From: Gemmatimonadota bacterium
GTDB taxonomy: Bacteria; Gemmatimonadota; Gemmatimonadetes; Longimicrobiales; Gaopeijiaceae
Length of the DNA: 64,000 bases
Assembly (NCBI GenBank): GCA_022823225.1
Contig: JAJDXM010000073.1
Location: 1 to 64,000 of the forward strand
Reading direction: 5' to 3'
Within the stretch, counting starts at the first letter, position 1. Each line of letters opens with the position of its first letter. Positions 25,521-34,422 of this stretch are shown here, piece by piece. The notes beneath the pieces were generated by a model. That model did no database searches and was not told where the DNA came from. It saw nothing but the letters and a program-made list of their open reading frames with translations. The position numbers and the translations under genes are program-made.

Positions 25521-26216
25521 TTGGACGAGACAGTCTTCGACTTCGACGGCAACTACGGCGAGGACTACGAAGCCCTCGCCCGGCGCGTAATCCCGGGATA
25601 CCGGACGCTCTTCCCGATGTTCACCGCGATCATCGACCCGGATCTCCCACCGGGCGGGCGCGTGCTCGTTGTGGGCGCCGGCACGGGAATCGAGCTCGTC
25701 ACCCTCGGGCGCGCGCGACCGGACCTGCACCTGCATGGGGTCGACCCCTCCGCGCAGATGCTGGAAATCGCCGAGCGGCGCCTGGCCGAAGCGGGCGCGG
25801 GCGACGGGGTGTCCCTGCAACTCGGCTACGCGTCCGACGTCCCGGCACGCCCGCGATTCGACGCCGCCACCCTGATCAATGTCCTCCACTTCGTCCCCGA
25901 CGACGGGAGCAAGGCGGCGCTGCTCCGGGACATCGCGGGGCGGCTCCGCCCCGGTGCCGTCTTCGTGCTCTTCGACCTGCACGGCGACCCCGGCTCGGAG
26001 GAGCACGAGCGCTACATGCCGGCCTGGCGGCGCTACTGGAGGATTCGGGGCATGACCCCGGACGAGACGGCCGAGTTCGGCGAACGCATCGAACGCGGGA
26101 TCCGCTTCGCACCGGCCGAGCGCGTGCTCGAGCTGGCGCGGGACGCCGGCTTCACCGACCCGCAACGGTTCTTCAAGAGCATGCTTTACGGGGGCTGGAC
26201 CTTTCGGCGGATGTGA
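25521..26216 (+). CDS. SAM-dependent methyltransferase
   Basis: About 231 residues of class I methyltransferase fold. Motif I is VLVVGAGTGIELVTLG, the acidic motif II LHLHGVDPSAQMLEIAERRL, and RFDAATLINVLHFVPD resembles motif IV. TTG at 25521 is the best start that leaves only the domain; no good ribosome binding site is visible, so the start is uncertain. Divergent from the M20 gene. The acceptor is unknown. Confidence 0.82.
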   Translation: MDETVFDFDGNYGEDYEALARRVIPGYRTLFPMFTAIIDPDLPPGGRVLVVGAGTGIELVTLGRARPDLHLHGVDPSAQMLEIAERRLAEAGAGDGVSLQLGYASDVPARPRFDAATLINVLHFVPDDGSKAALLRDIAGRLRPGAVFVLFDLHGDPGSEEHERYMPAWRRYWRIRGMTPDETAEFGERIERGIRFAPAERVLELARDAGFTDPQRFFKSMLYGGWTFRRM

Positions 26217-26248
26217 GGCCGCGAAATATGTGAATCCGGGAACGGTTC

Positions 26249-27478
26249 TCAGCGCATCGCTTCCGGCAGACGTCTCACGACCACCGACGCCACGCCCAGT
26301 TCGCTGATCTCGAGAAAGGCGACCAGGCCGTCCGGGCCAAACGCCGAAGGGAGGGCCGTGGAGCCGGGCGCCAAGGTGCCCAGGTAGCGTCCGTCCGCAC
26401 CGAGCAGATCGATGGGGGTTCCTCCAGAAGCCTCGTCGTGCCAGCGCTGGACCCAAACGATGCCCTCCCAGCCCGTCCTCAGGTTCTGCACGACCGGGAT
26501 CTCAGGGAAGAACTCCATCGACTCGATCCGGGCCCGCTGGAACCCGGCTGCCGCTTGCCGCATCGGGTCCCCGCTCCGCTCCGCTGCTTCTTCACGCTGT
26601 GCCAGCCGGCGCCGCGCGCGCGCCAGCTCCGCATTCCGGATGCGGTCCGTCACCGGCCTGGGCTGGAACGATCGGGTCAAGACGCGGGACAGTTGTCCGT
26701 CCGGGAAGGTGATCTTGATCCTGTAGTCGGAGGAGTCGGTATATGCGACGCCCCCACCCGGGAGCACCCCGGCTCTCAGCACGGCCTTGAACGTTCTCGC
26801 GCCGCCGGAAGGCTCCCATCCGATGGCGATCGTGTCGGTCAGGACCGTGGTACCGTTGAGGTCGTAACCCAGGACGTGCCTGAACGGCGGGTCGTCTTCA
26901 AGGGGGTGGTCGACCTCGGTTGTGGAGACGACTCGATCGGTTCCCGGGTAGGCCTGCAACCCGGCGATAACGACGTACCTGGCGCCCGCTTCGCGCAGGG
27001 GGACCGACCGCTCGAACTCGCCATCGGCTCGGAACAGGGTGAATCCCTGTCGCCCGTAGTCGAAGACTGCCACGCGACCATCCCGCATGACGGCCATTTG
27101 GAGAATATCTGCGGCGTTACGCCCGAACTCCCCCGGGCCTTCGCCCTCCCCGCCGAACTGACGAACAAGGTTGCCTTCCGGGTCGACGACCGAGATCCGC
27201 ATCCCCTGGGTGTCGAGGATGTACAGATTGCCGGCCCCGTCGAAGGCCACCCCGCCAACGCGGCCAAACGCGTCCCACCGGTCGCCTTCCAGGGCCCCGA
27301 CCCGATAGACATCCTCGAAAACGGGAGCGATGGGTCGGTCTTGCGCAGGAAGCTCGATCAACTGCTGACCGGAAAGGGAGACTGTCGTCATTCCGAGTGC
27401 TGCCAGGGTCGCCCCGAGCGGTGCCAGGTGCTGTTGCCTCGTCGGCGTCCGGGCATTCACGCTTCGTCTTTCGGTCAT
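26249..27478 (-). CDS. 6-bladed beta-propeller secreted protein
   Basis: 409 residues. The N-terminus has a signal-like segment ([19 protein letters not shown]). Propeller repeats of the NHL/6-bladed type follow: [44 protein letters not shown] is characteristic. Function of these proteins is generally unknown. It lies 157 bp downstream of soxG and may be the last gene of that operon. Similar proteins are encoded at 34.4, 40.5 and 60.9 kb. Confidence 0.84.
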   Translation of the reverse strand: MTERRSVNARTPTRQQHLAPLGATLAALGMTTVSLSGQQLIELPAQDRPIAPVFEDVYRVGALEGDRWDAFGRVGGVAFDGAGNLYILDTQGMRISVVDPEGNLVRQFGGEGEGPGEFGRNAADILQMAVMRDGRVAVFDYGRQGFTLFRADGEFERSVPLREAGARYVVIAGLQAYPGTDRVVSTTEVDHPLEDDPPFRHVLGYDLNGTTVLTDTIAIGWEPSGGARTFKAVLRAGVLPGGGVAYTDSSDYRIKITFPDGQLSRVLTRSFQPRPVTDRIRNAELARARRRLAQREEAAERSGDPMRQAAAGFQRARIESMEFFPEIPVVQNLRTGWEGIVWVQRWHDEASGGTPIDLLGADGRYLGTLAPGSTALPSAFGPDGLVAFLEISELGVASVVVRRLPEAMR

Positions 27479-27635
27479 GCTTCGTCTTTCCCTGTCCTGG
27501 CTCGCTTCGGCCCGTTTCCTGCCTGCTCTTCCCGTCGTGTTGGAGACGTCGATCCGGCAACCAGGGTTGCATCGGTGGCCGGCGAGCAGTTGCCAAACCC
27601 CGCTGACAGCCGTCCGGATTGCGCGGATCGGCCCG

Positions 27636-28265
27636 TCAGACCTTCGTGAATCGGCGGTTGAAGATCCCTTCCCCCCCAATCCGCAGCCCGGCGACGCCGC
27701 CCGAAGCCAGAGCGGCACGGACGAAAGTCCTCCCATGGCCTCGGGCAAGAGACATCACGACCAGGTCGGGCGCGAAAGTGACGATCTGGCAGGGTACGCG
27801 CAGCACCGGTCCCTGGGTCAGGAAGGGGGTCGCGCGGGACGGATCGAAAAGGTCGAGGGGGGTCAGGTGTTCCAGTGCGGCAGAGACGCCGTGGCTGACG
27901 AAGGCCAGCATGCAGTGGCCGTCGGTGGTCTCGGTGAGGCCGGCCGCTCGGGGGGATTTGGGCGGGCTGCCCGCGCCAAGGTGCCAGATCGCAGCCTGGG
28001 TCCGGTTCATCCGATTGATGACGAACGGGCCGTGGACTCCGACTTCGCCGAATTCCGGCGGCACCGGCAGGTCCATCGGAGTGTGGGCGCCGACGTTGCG
28101 GTCCTGATAGTCCCAGCGGCGCCGGTGGCTGAGGTCGACCAGCCAGGGGCCGCCGTGCCGTTCCTCGCCCTCGTAGCGCAGCACCACGGTCCAGCCGTCG
28201 CGCTGTTCGGTCGCGGCGGCGCGCGCGGGGAGTTCGACCGGCGATCGGCGCAGCGCTGTCCTCAT
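27636..28265 (-). CDS. soxG: Sarcosine oxidase gamma subunit
   Basis: 209-residue gamma subunit of heterotetrameric sarcosine oxidase. Sequence is poorly conserved in this family, but the T-protein-like C-terminal half ([32 protein letters not shown]) and the position immediately after soxA support the call. The start overlaps the soxA stop (ATGA). Confidence 0.82.
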   Translation of the reverse strand: MRTALRRSPVELPARAAATEQRDGWTVVLRYEGEERHGGPWLVDLSHRRRWDYQDRNVGAHTPMDLPVPPEFGEVGVHGPFVINRMNRTQAAIWHLGAGSPPKSPRAAGLTETTDGHCMLAFVSHGVSAALEHLTPLDLFDPSRATPFLTQGPVLRVPCQIVTFAPDLVVMSLARGHGRTFVRAALASGGVAGLRIGGEGIFNRRFTKV

Positions 28266-31200
28266 GCCCGCAGCCTTTCGCCCCCGGGGTCGTAGAAGGG
28301 CGGCGATACGATGGTCGCCATGCAGATCACCTTCGTCCCCGGCGCATCTTCTTCCTGCAAGACCACCCGCCCCCCCTTCACGGCGACCTCCTCACGCACC
28401 AGGGCCATCCCGTACTGCCACCCGAGGGTGTCGCTGTAGCGTGTCGTGCACACGTGCCCGACGATCTCGCCACGGTCCAGGACCAGCGCCCCGTCGCGGG
28501 GAGACCCCGGCCCGGCGCCCGAGGCTCCCGGCTCCGCGCGCGACGACCCCGCCCCCTGCCGCACCCGCAACCCGACCAGCTTCAGGCGGCCCGGCTGTCC
28601 CTCACAGGCCCGGAGTGCCGGCGCGCCCACCTTCTTCGACACCGTGTCCTCCCGGTCCCAAAGCCATCCCATCCCGATGTCGGTCAGGGTGACGCGCGCC
28701 TCCGACTCCGCGCCGACGATGATATGCCCCTTCTCAGCCCGGAGGCAGTACTGCGCCTCCAGTCCGAACGGCTGGATCCCGAAGTCGGCGCCGGCGGCAA
28801 CCAACAGATCCCATACGAATTGGCAATAGCTCGATGGGACATGCAGTTCGTACGACAGCTCGCCCACGAAGCCGAGCCGGAGGCACCGCACCTCGACATC
28901 CCCCACCGTAATCCACCGGCACCCCATGTACGGAAACGCTTCGTTGGAGATGTCGTCGTCCGTCACCCGCTCCAACACCCTGCGCGCATTGGGTCCCGCG
29001 AGGTTGATTGAGCCGAACACGTCGGTGACGTTGACCAGGTGGAAGTCCCATCCATCGTGGCGGGTGTGATAGCGAAACCACTCCATGGTGGACCCGGCGC
29101 GTGCCGAACTGGTCGTAAAGTAGTATTCGCGTCCATTATCCATGACTATTGCACCATCATCCAGCACATGTGCCATGTCATTGCACAACGCGGAATACAG
29201 GCACCGGCCGGGCCGGGCCCTGCTGATGTCGGAGATATACACCCGCTGCAGCGCATTGAGCGCATCCGGTCCGAAGATCCGGAACTTCCCCAGCGGTGAA
29301 CTGTCGAGCAGCCCGACGTTGCGGCGGACGTTGAGGATCTCCTCGCGCAGCCGGTGGGCGGTCGCCTCACTGGCGCCGTGCCGCGGGTCTCCACCGAAGT
29401 GGCGGGCACGCAGCCATGGACCCGCCCGGCGGAAGACGGCGCCCCGCGAGGCCAGCTCCCCATGGAGTGGCGTGCGCTTGTGCACGTCGTGTCCCGGTCC
29501 CGCCAGCGTGGCCAGGCTGGGCGCTACGAGGGGCGGGCGCACCGTGGTCGGAGACGCGTTCTCAAGCGGGTCGCCGCGCAGGTCGGCCATGATCATGGCG
29601 AGGTTCTGCCCGGTGACCCGGTATTGGCCCGGTCCGAGCCCGAAACCGCCGAACCGCTTTGCCAGCTCCGGCACGTCGAAGCCCTGAGCTGCCGATTCGA
29701 CGACGTTCTTCCAGGTGCCGTCCTCGTCGAGGTCGACGAAGGCCTTGGCGCCGCGGCGGATGCCCGGGCCGTGGAGGATGTCGCAACCGGGTTCCGGACC
29801 GGGGAGAGACTCGGCATTGCGCTCGGCGGCCTCGGTCGCCCGGGCCGCCACCGTGGCCGCACCCCGTGACTCCGCCCCTCCCCGGTTCCACCGCCCGCCC
29901 CGGGCCGCTTCGCCAAGGCACCACTCCGCCGCGCGGCATCCTGCGAGCCGCCCCGACGCCTCGATCGAGCGCGGGTCGCGCAGGCCGGTCAGGCTCCCCG
30001 CCGCGAAGACGCCTCGGGGAAGCTGCACGGGCTGGAAGGTGTGCGTGTGCGTGCAGTACGCGAGCCGGGCGCCGGCCGTGGCGAGCGCCCCGATTCCGGG
30101 CTGCCATCCCGCGTTGGCGACGAGGAGGTCGCACCTGAGTCGGCGGGACCCCGCGCCCCGCAGAGTCCGCAGCTCGCAACCCGTCACCCGCTTCCTGCCC
30201 AGCGCCCGGGACGCCGCCCAGCCCGGGAGAAAGGGAATCCCGCGTTCCTCCAGCGCCGCGCCCAGCGCCGGGTCCTGGTGCCCGGCCTCACGGGCGTCGG
30301 CCACCGCCTGCACCGGAACGCCCAGGTCGGCCAGATCCACCGCCGCTTCCAGGCTCAGGTCGTCCGCCACGCTGAAGACGACGGCGTTCCCTGGCTTCAC
30401 CCCGTACGTCCGCGCGAGCCGCCACGCTGTCCCCGCCTGCATCACCCCGGGCCGGTCGTTGTGATTGAAGACGAGCGGCCGCTCCATGCACCCGGCCGCG
30501 ACCACCACCGCTTTGGCCCGGCACTCCAAATGACACTCCCGGAAGGGATCGCCCTCCCCTCCCACCGTAAACCCCGTCACCAGGTTCTCCCCCCACACGC
30601 CGGTCACAGGGGAGTTTGTGAACACTTTCACAATCGCCGGCGCCGGATGCGTCGCCCGGGCCGGATGCATCGCCGGGGCCGGATGCGTCGCCGGGGCCGC
30701 CGTCTCTCCGGCCGACAACCGCCGCGCCAGCCCTTCCGCCCGCTCGTACTGCGGCTCCCCCTCGTATTCCCGCACGCGCCAGGCCAGGTGTCCGCCCAGC
30801 CATCCCCTCCGCTCGAAGAGACATACCCGGAGCCCGCTCTCGGCCGCCGCCAACGCAGCAGCCATGCCCGCCTGGCCACCCCCGACGACCGCCACGTCCG
30901 CATTGAGGTAACGCTCGGCCCGCACATCCGGGCCAGGACGCGCGACCGGGTCCAGAACCCCCGTCCCCGCCATCCGCCGCAGCCCCTTCTGAAAGAGCGG
31001 CCACAGCCGGTACGGCCGATGAAACAGCCGGTAGTAGAACCCCGCCGGCATCAGCCGGTCGAAGGCGTCGAGGAAGGCGAAACGGTCGGTCCGAGGGTCG
31101 CCCCGTACGTTCTGCGCCCGAATCGACATCCCCACCCGGAGCGCCGTCGTCTCCGCGCACTCGTTCGGCACCCCGTCGATCTCCATCAGGGCGTTCGACG

Positions 31201-31411
31201 ACTCGCCGTCCAGGCTGTACAGCCCGCGCGGGCGGTGGTATTTCAGGCTGCGCCCGAAGATCCGGACCCCGTTCGCGTAGAGCGCCGACGCCACCGTGTC
31301 CCCCGCGAACCCCGTCATCGGCCGCCCGAGAAAGCGGAAGGCGAGCGGCCGGGAGAAGTCCACACGGCAGGCCGGGCCCGGAGTCAGGCGTCCGGTCGGC
31401 GCCCCGCCCAC
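28262..31411 (-). CDS. soxA: Sarcosine oxidase alpha subunit
   Basis: 1049 residues. Domain order: a small ferredoxin-like domain (VDFSRPLAFRFLGRPMTGFAGDTVASAL... KYHRPRGLYSLDGESSNA; about 15-100), an NAD/FAD-binding domain (ADVAVVGGGQAGMAAALAAAE near 180), the SoxA-specific helical linker, and a C-terminal glycine-cleavage T-like domain binding tetrahydrofolate (about 660-1040). Heterotetrameric enzyme oxidises sarcosine to glycine and delivers the methyl as 5,10-methylene-THF. GTG 31411 is chosen as it is near the conserved start and follows GGAGGGG; a GTG 24 bases upstream is possible. It carries a His-Pro-Ala repeat insertion. Confidence 0.92.
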   Translation of the reverse strand: MGGAPTGRLTPGPACRVDFSRPLAFRFLGRPMTGFAGDTVASALYANGVRIFGRSLKYHRPRGLYSLDGESSNALMEIDGVPNECAETTALRVGMSIRAQNVRGDPRTDRFAFLDAFDRLMPAGFYYRLFHRPYRLWPLFQKGLRRMAGTGVLDPVARPGPDVRAERYLNADVAVVGGGQAGMAAALAAAESGLRVCLFERRGWLGGHLAWRVREYEGEPQYERAEGLARRLSAGETAAPATHPAPAMHPARATHPAPAIVKVFTNSPVTGVWGENLVTGFTVGGEGDPFRECHLECRAKAVVVAAGCMERPLVFNHNDRPGVMQAGTAWRLARTYGVKPGNAVVFSVADDLSLEAAVDLADLGVPVQAVADAREAGHQDPALGAALEERGIPFLPGWAASRALGRKRVTGCELRTLRGAGSRRLRCDLLVANAGWQPGIGALATAGARLAYCTHTHTFQPVQLPRGVFAAGSLTGLRDPRSIEASGRLAGCRAAEWCLGEAARGGRWNRGGAESRGAATVAARATEAAERNAESLPGPEPGCDILHGPGIRRGAKAFVDLDEDGTWKNVVESAAQGFDVPELAKRFGGFGLGPGQYRVTGQNLAMIMADLRGDPLENASPTTVRPPLVAPSLATLAGPGHDVHKRTPLHGELASRGAVFRRAGPWLRARHFGGDPRHGASEATAHRLREEILNVRRNVGLLDSSPLGKFRIFGPDALNALQRVYISDISRARPGRCLYSALCNDMAHVLDDGAIVMDNGREYYFTTSSARAGSTMEWFRYHTRHDGWDFHLVNVTDVFGSINLAGPNARRVLERVTDDDISNEAFPYMGCRWITVGDVEVRCLRLGFVGELSYELHVPSSYCQFVWDLLVAAGADFGIQPFGLEAQYCLRAEKGHIIVGAESEARVTLTDIGMGWLWDREDTVSKKVGAPALRACEGQPGRLKLVGLRVRQGAGSSRAEPGASGAGPGSPRDGALVLDRGEIVGHVCTTRYSDTLGWQYGMALVREEVAVKGGRVVLQEEDAPGTKVICMATIVSPPFYDPGGERLRA
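30643..30696. repeat. Three 18-bp tandem repeats in soxA
   Basis: Units 30643-30660, 30661-30678 and 30679-30696, near identical, encoding six-residue His-Pro-Ala-type repeats (ATHPAPAMHPARATHPAP) inside the NAD/FAD domain region. The length stays a multiple of three. Confidence 0.85.
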
Positions 31412-31415
31412 TCCC

Positions 31416-31724
31416 TCACCCCTCCCCACCGTCACCCTCCACCTCCCGGTTCGTCGCCGGGTCCCTCGTCGTCCGGAACCACACCCCGCACCCCTGCCCG
31501 TGGTACCACCATTCCTGCTGCAGTGCGGCCTGCCGCCAGCCCCGCTGCCCGGCACCCTGCGCGGGCTCTGCCCCACCCGGAATCATCCGGAACTGCACCC
31601 AACGGAAGTGTTCCTCGGCGCTCAGTCCCTCCTGCTCCGGCCGCGGCCCCCGCTCCTGTCCTCCGAAGGTGAACTCGCAGATGTCGCGCTTGCCGCAGAC
31701 GGGACAGGTCAGCCGGAAGGTCAT
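31416..31724 (-). CDS. soxD: Sarcosine oxidase delta subunit
   Basis: 102-residue zinc-binding delta subunit. CPVCG (7-11) and WWYHGQGCGVWF (near 72-83) supply the three Cys and one His ligands; ERGPRP and WRQAALQQEWWYHGQGC fit the family. It precedes soxA, whose proposed start is 5 bp past its stop. Confidence 0.92.
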   Translation of the reverse strand: MTFRLTCPVCGKRDICEFTFGGQERGPRPEQEGLSAEEHFRWVQFRMIPGGAEPAQGAGQRGWRQAALQQEWWYHGQGCGVWFRTTRDPATNREVEGDGGEG

Positions 31725-31797
31725 CGGCGCCTCCCGGAGCCGGCGGCCCCCATCCGAGCCGGCGCGACCGCCCCCCCGGCGCGGCGCACGCTCCCCA

Positions 31798-33018
31798 TCA
31801 GTCCCAGTGCCCGTACTTCATTGCCGACGCCGTCTCGCCCGAGTAGCGATTCTCCAGAAAACGTTTCAGCTGAAACGTCCTGAGGATCTCCGGCCGCTCT
31901 CCGGTGGCCATGTATTCCGCCATGTACTTGCCCGCGACCGGTCCCGACTTGAAGCCGAAGTACCCCCACCCAGCGTCGAGGTAAAGGCCTCCGAAGCCCA
32001 GGTCGCCGTCCAGGATCGGGGCCATGTCGGGGGTCATGTCGGCGAGGCCGGCCCAGATTCGCATGAAACGGACCCGGCCGAGCGCGGGCATGAGATCGAC
32101 GAGCGCCTCGGCCTGGTGCTTGAGGTAGTACGCGGTGGCGTCGGTGGTGTAGTTGACCTGCGGGTCCATGTGGGCGCCGGTCGCGATCTCGCCCTTCAGC
32201 GTCTGGTTGGCGTAGACGTGGTACGCGCCCGAGCTGAAGACGTGGTGCAGGAAAGGCTTCAGCGGCTGGGTGACCATCGCCTGGATCGTGAGGGGGTGGA
32301 TGGGGAGCTCGATCCCCAGCATGGCGGCGATCGCGGTGCTGTACCCGCCGGCCATGATGCCGAGGCGGTTGCAGCCGATGTGGCCCAGGCTGGTGCGCAC
32401 CCCGGTGACGCGCGCGCCGTCCGTGTCGATCCCGCGGACCTCGCAGCCCTGGTGGATGTGCGCGCCGTGCGCCGCGGCCCCCTTCGCGAGCCCCCACACC
32501 ACCGCGTCGTGCCGCACGATGCCGCCGGGCGGATGATACAGCCCCCCGTGGATCGGGAAGGCCGGACGGTCGGAGATGTCGAGCCCCGGGATCAGCTCCG
32601 CGCACTGCCGCGGGTCGAGCACCTCCGACTTCACGCCGAGGAAGTTGTGGGTGCTCGCGGCCATCCTGAACGCGTTCATCGCGGCTTCGCTGTGCCCCAG
32701 GTTCAGGTTACCGCAGTTGAAGAACATGAGGTTGTAGTCGAGCTCGTCGGTCAGGGTGCGCCACAGCTTCAGCCCCTCGTCGTAGAAACGCACGTTCTCG
32801 GGCGTCCGCTGGTTCGCGCGCACGATCGCGGTGTTGCGCCCGGAGCCGCCGAAGCCCAGGTACCGCGACTCGAGAACCGCCACGTCGCGGAGGCCGTGGG
32901 TGCGCGCCAGGTAGTAGGCCGTCGCGAGCCCGTGGACTCCGCCGCCGATGATGACCGTGTCGTAATGGCGCTTGAGAGGTGCGGGACGCCAGAGGCGGCG
33001 GAGCTTGAGCCAGTGCAC
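31798..33018 (-). CDS. soxB: Sarcosine oxidase beta subunit
   Basis: 406-residue FAD-dependent amine oxidase subunit. Rossmann motif DTVIIGGGVHGLATAYYLA (20-38), FGGSGRNTAIVRANQRTPEN (FMN/FAD contact), and the C-terminal GLYLDAGWGYFGFKSGPVAGKYMAEYM are characteristic of SoxB. Gene order soxB-soxD-soxA-soxG is the standard heterotetramer arrangement. 73 bp separate it from soxD. Confidence 0.93.
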   Translation of the reverse strand: MHWLKLRRLWRPAPLKRHYDTVIIGGGVHGLATAYYLARTHGLRDVAVLESRYLGFGGSGRNTAIVRANQRTPENVRFYDEGLKLWRTLTDELDYNLMFFNCGNLNLGHSEAAMNAFRMAASTHNFLGVKSEVLDPRQCAELIPGLDISDRPAFPIHGGLYHPPGGIVRHDAVVWGLAKGAAAHGAHIHQGCEVRGIDTDGARVTGVRTSLGHIGCNRLGIMAGGYSTAIAAMLGIELPIHPLTIQAMVTQPLKPFLHHVFSSGAYHVYANQTLKGEIATGAHMDPQVNYTTDATAYYLKHQAEALVDLMPALGRVRFMRIWAGLADMTPDMAPILDGDLGFGGLYLDAGWGYFGFKSGPVAGKYMAEYMATGERPEILRTFQLKRFLENRYSGETASAMKYGHWD

Positions 33019-33061
33019 CGGCTAGCAGTCCGTGGATAAAGCCGCCCGAGCACCGAGAGCG

Positions 33062-33088
33062 GCGAGGCGCCGGGCTGGCAGGCCTCGC
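33062..33088 (-). terminator. Hairpin between FAD oxidoreductase gene and soxB
   Basis: Arms GCGAGGC (33062-33068) and GCCTCGC (33082-33088). It lies just after the oxidoreductase stop and may attenuate transcription into soxBDAG; no T-run. Confidence 0.35.
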
Positions 33089-33104
33089 TCCGCCGGGCGA
33101 TCCG

Positions 33105-34421
33105 TCATCCAATCACCGAATACGACGAATCCGGGTTCAGCGGCCGCCGCCGGCTGAAGAAGCCGATGTCGCAGGTCCGGCGCGTGTACTTCAGCGGCAT
33201 TGTGACCGGGTCGGCGTCGTGGTCGTGGCCGCCCTCCACCTTCCCGATCAGCTCCGCCATCAGCTTCCCGGCCACCGGCGCGTTCTTGAACTGGTTCCCC
33301 GAGGTGCCTACGGCCATGTAGAAGCCCGGCAGATCGGACCTGTCGTAGATCGGGATCCAGTCGTCGGACACATCGTACAGGTCGACCAGCCCGCCCGTCT
33401 GCCCGGGGACGCCCAGCCCCCTCACCCGCTGGGCCTCGCGCATCACCTGGGTCACCCACTGGCCGGTGAAGCCGGTGTTGTAGTCGTCCGGGTCGTCGAC
33501 CCATTCGAGTTCGTCGCATTCGGGGTCCTCGGAGCCAATGAGGATGTGGTTGCCGGTGGTGGGGCGGGAATAGCAGCCGATGTCGCCGTCCGAGATGAGC
33601 GGGGCGATCTGGTGGTAGTCCATGTCGGCGGGGGCCGGGACATGACAGACCTCCTGCTTGAGGGGGCGGGTGCCGATGTTCATCCCGTCGAGGACGCCCG
33701 CCATGCCGTTGATGATCGCGGAGTGGGGCCCGCCGACGTTGACGACGACCGGGGCGCGGATCGTGGAGCCGTCGGCCAGGCGGACGCCGGCGACGCGCTC
33801 GCAGGGGCCTCCCTCCTTCAGGATCTCCACCACCTCGGCGCCGAACCGGAACTCCCCGCCCCGCGCCTCGCACGCCCGCTGCACGTTGTGGCACGCCAGC
33901 GTGGGATCGTCGATGTAGCCGGACTCGGGGATGTAGACGGCGCCGCGGATGTTCCCGCCGGTGGGAGCGCCGAAACGGTCGTTCGTCAGGGTGACCGGGG
34001 GGCCGTAGGCGCGGGTGTCGATCCAGGGGAAGCGCGCCGCGACCTCGGCGGCGCCCAGATCCTCGTAAGCGACGTGAAGTTCGTCGAGCGCCGCCATCAC
34101 GTTCACCAGGTCGTGGTTGCGGTCGTTCTTGACCACCAGGCACCCCGTGTTGACGTACTTCGCCAGCCCCATCTCGTCGGGCACGCCGAGGTAGCGCCCC
34201 CAGTCAAGCCAATGGAAGTAGCTCTCCCGGGCCATCGCGCACCCGTCGGGCGTGGAGTAGTGCAGGCGGATGATCGCGCAGGTGTTGCAGGTCGACCCGG
34301 ATCCTGCGACAGGCTGCCTGTCCACGTTGAGGGTGCGGTAGCCGCGCTTGGCGAGCTCGAAGCCCGTGCAGACGCCGATGACGCCCGCGCCGATGATGAT
34401 GGCGTCGAAGTCGTGGTTCAT
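33105..34421 (-). CDS. FAD-dependent amine oxidoreductase (DAO family, SoxB-like)
   Basis: 438 residues. The Rossmann motif DAIIIGAGVIGVCTGFELAKRG is at the N-terminus, and the C-terminal FYMAVGTSGNQFKNAPVAGKLMAELI closes the FAD site as in sarcosine/dimethylglycine-type oxidases. It is a second, diverged SoxB-like enzyme directly ahead of soxB; substrate is probably an N-methylated amino acid, by inference. ATG 34421 is used since GGAGGG lies 8 bases upstream; it begins 1 bp after the propeller stop, so translation is coupled. Confidence 0.88.
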   Translation of the reverse strand: MNHDFDAIIIGAGVIGVCTGFELAKRGYRTLNVDRQPVAGSGSTCNTCAIIRLHYSTPDGCAMARESYFHWLDWGRYLGVPDEMGLAKYVNTGCLVVKNDRNHDLVNVMAALDELHVAYEDLGAAEVAARFPWIDTRAYGPPVTLTNDRFGAPTGGNIRGAVYIPESGYIDDPTLACHNVQRACEARGGEFRFGAEVVEILKEGGPCERVAGVRLADGSTIRAPVVVNVGGPHSAIINGMAGVLDGMNIGTRPLKQEVCHVPAPADMDYHQIAPLISDGDIGCYSRPTTGNHILIGSEDPECDELEWVDDPDDYNTGFTGQWVTQVMREAQRVRGLGVPGQTGGLVDLYDVSDDWIPIYDRSDLPGFYMAVGTSGNQFKNAPVAGKLMAELIGKVEGGHDHDADPVTMPLKYTRRTCDIGFFSRRRPLNPDSSYSVIG

Positions 34422-34422
34422 C

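Noticed and set aside
30643-30696. Three short repeats as a possible CRISPR array
   Set aside because: Repeats are directly adjacent with no spacers and lie inside soxA in frame.
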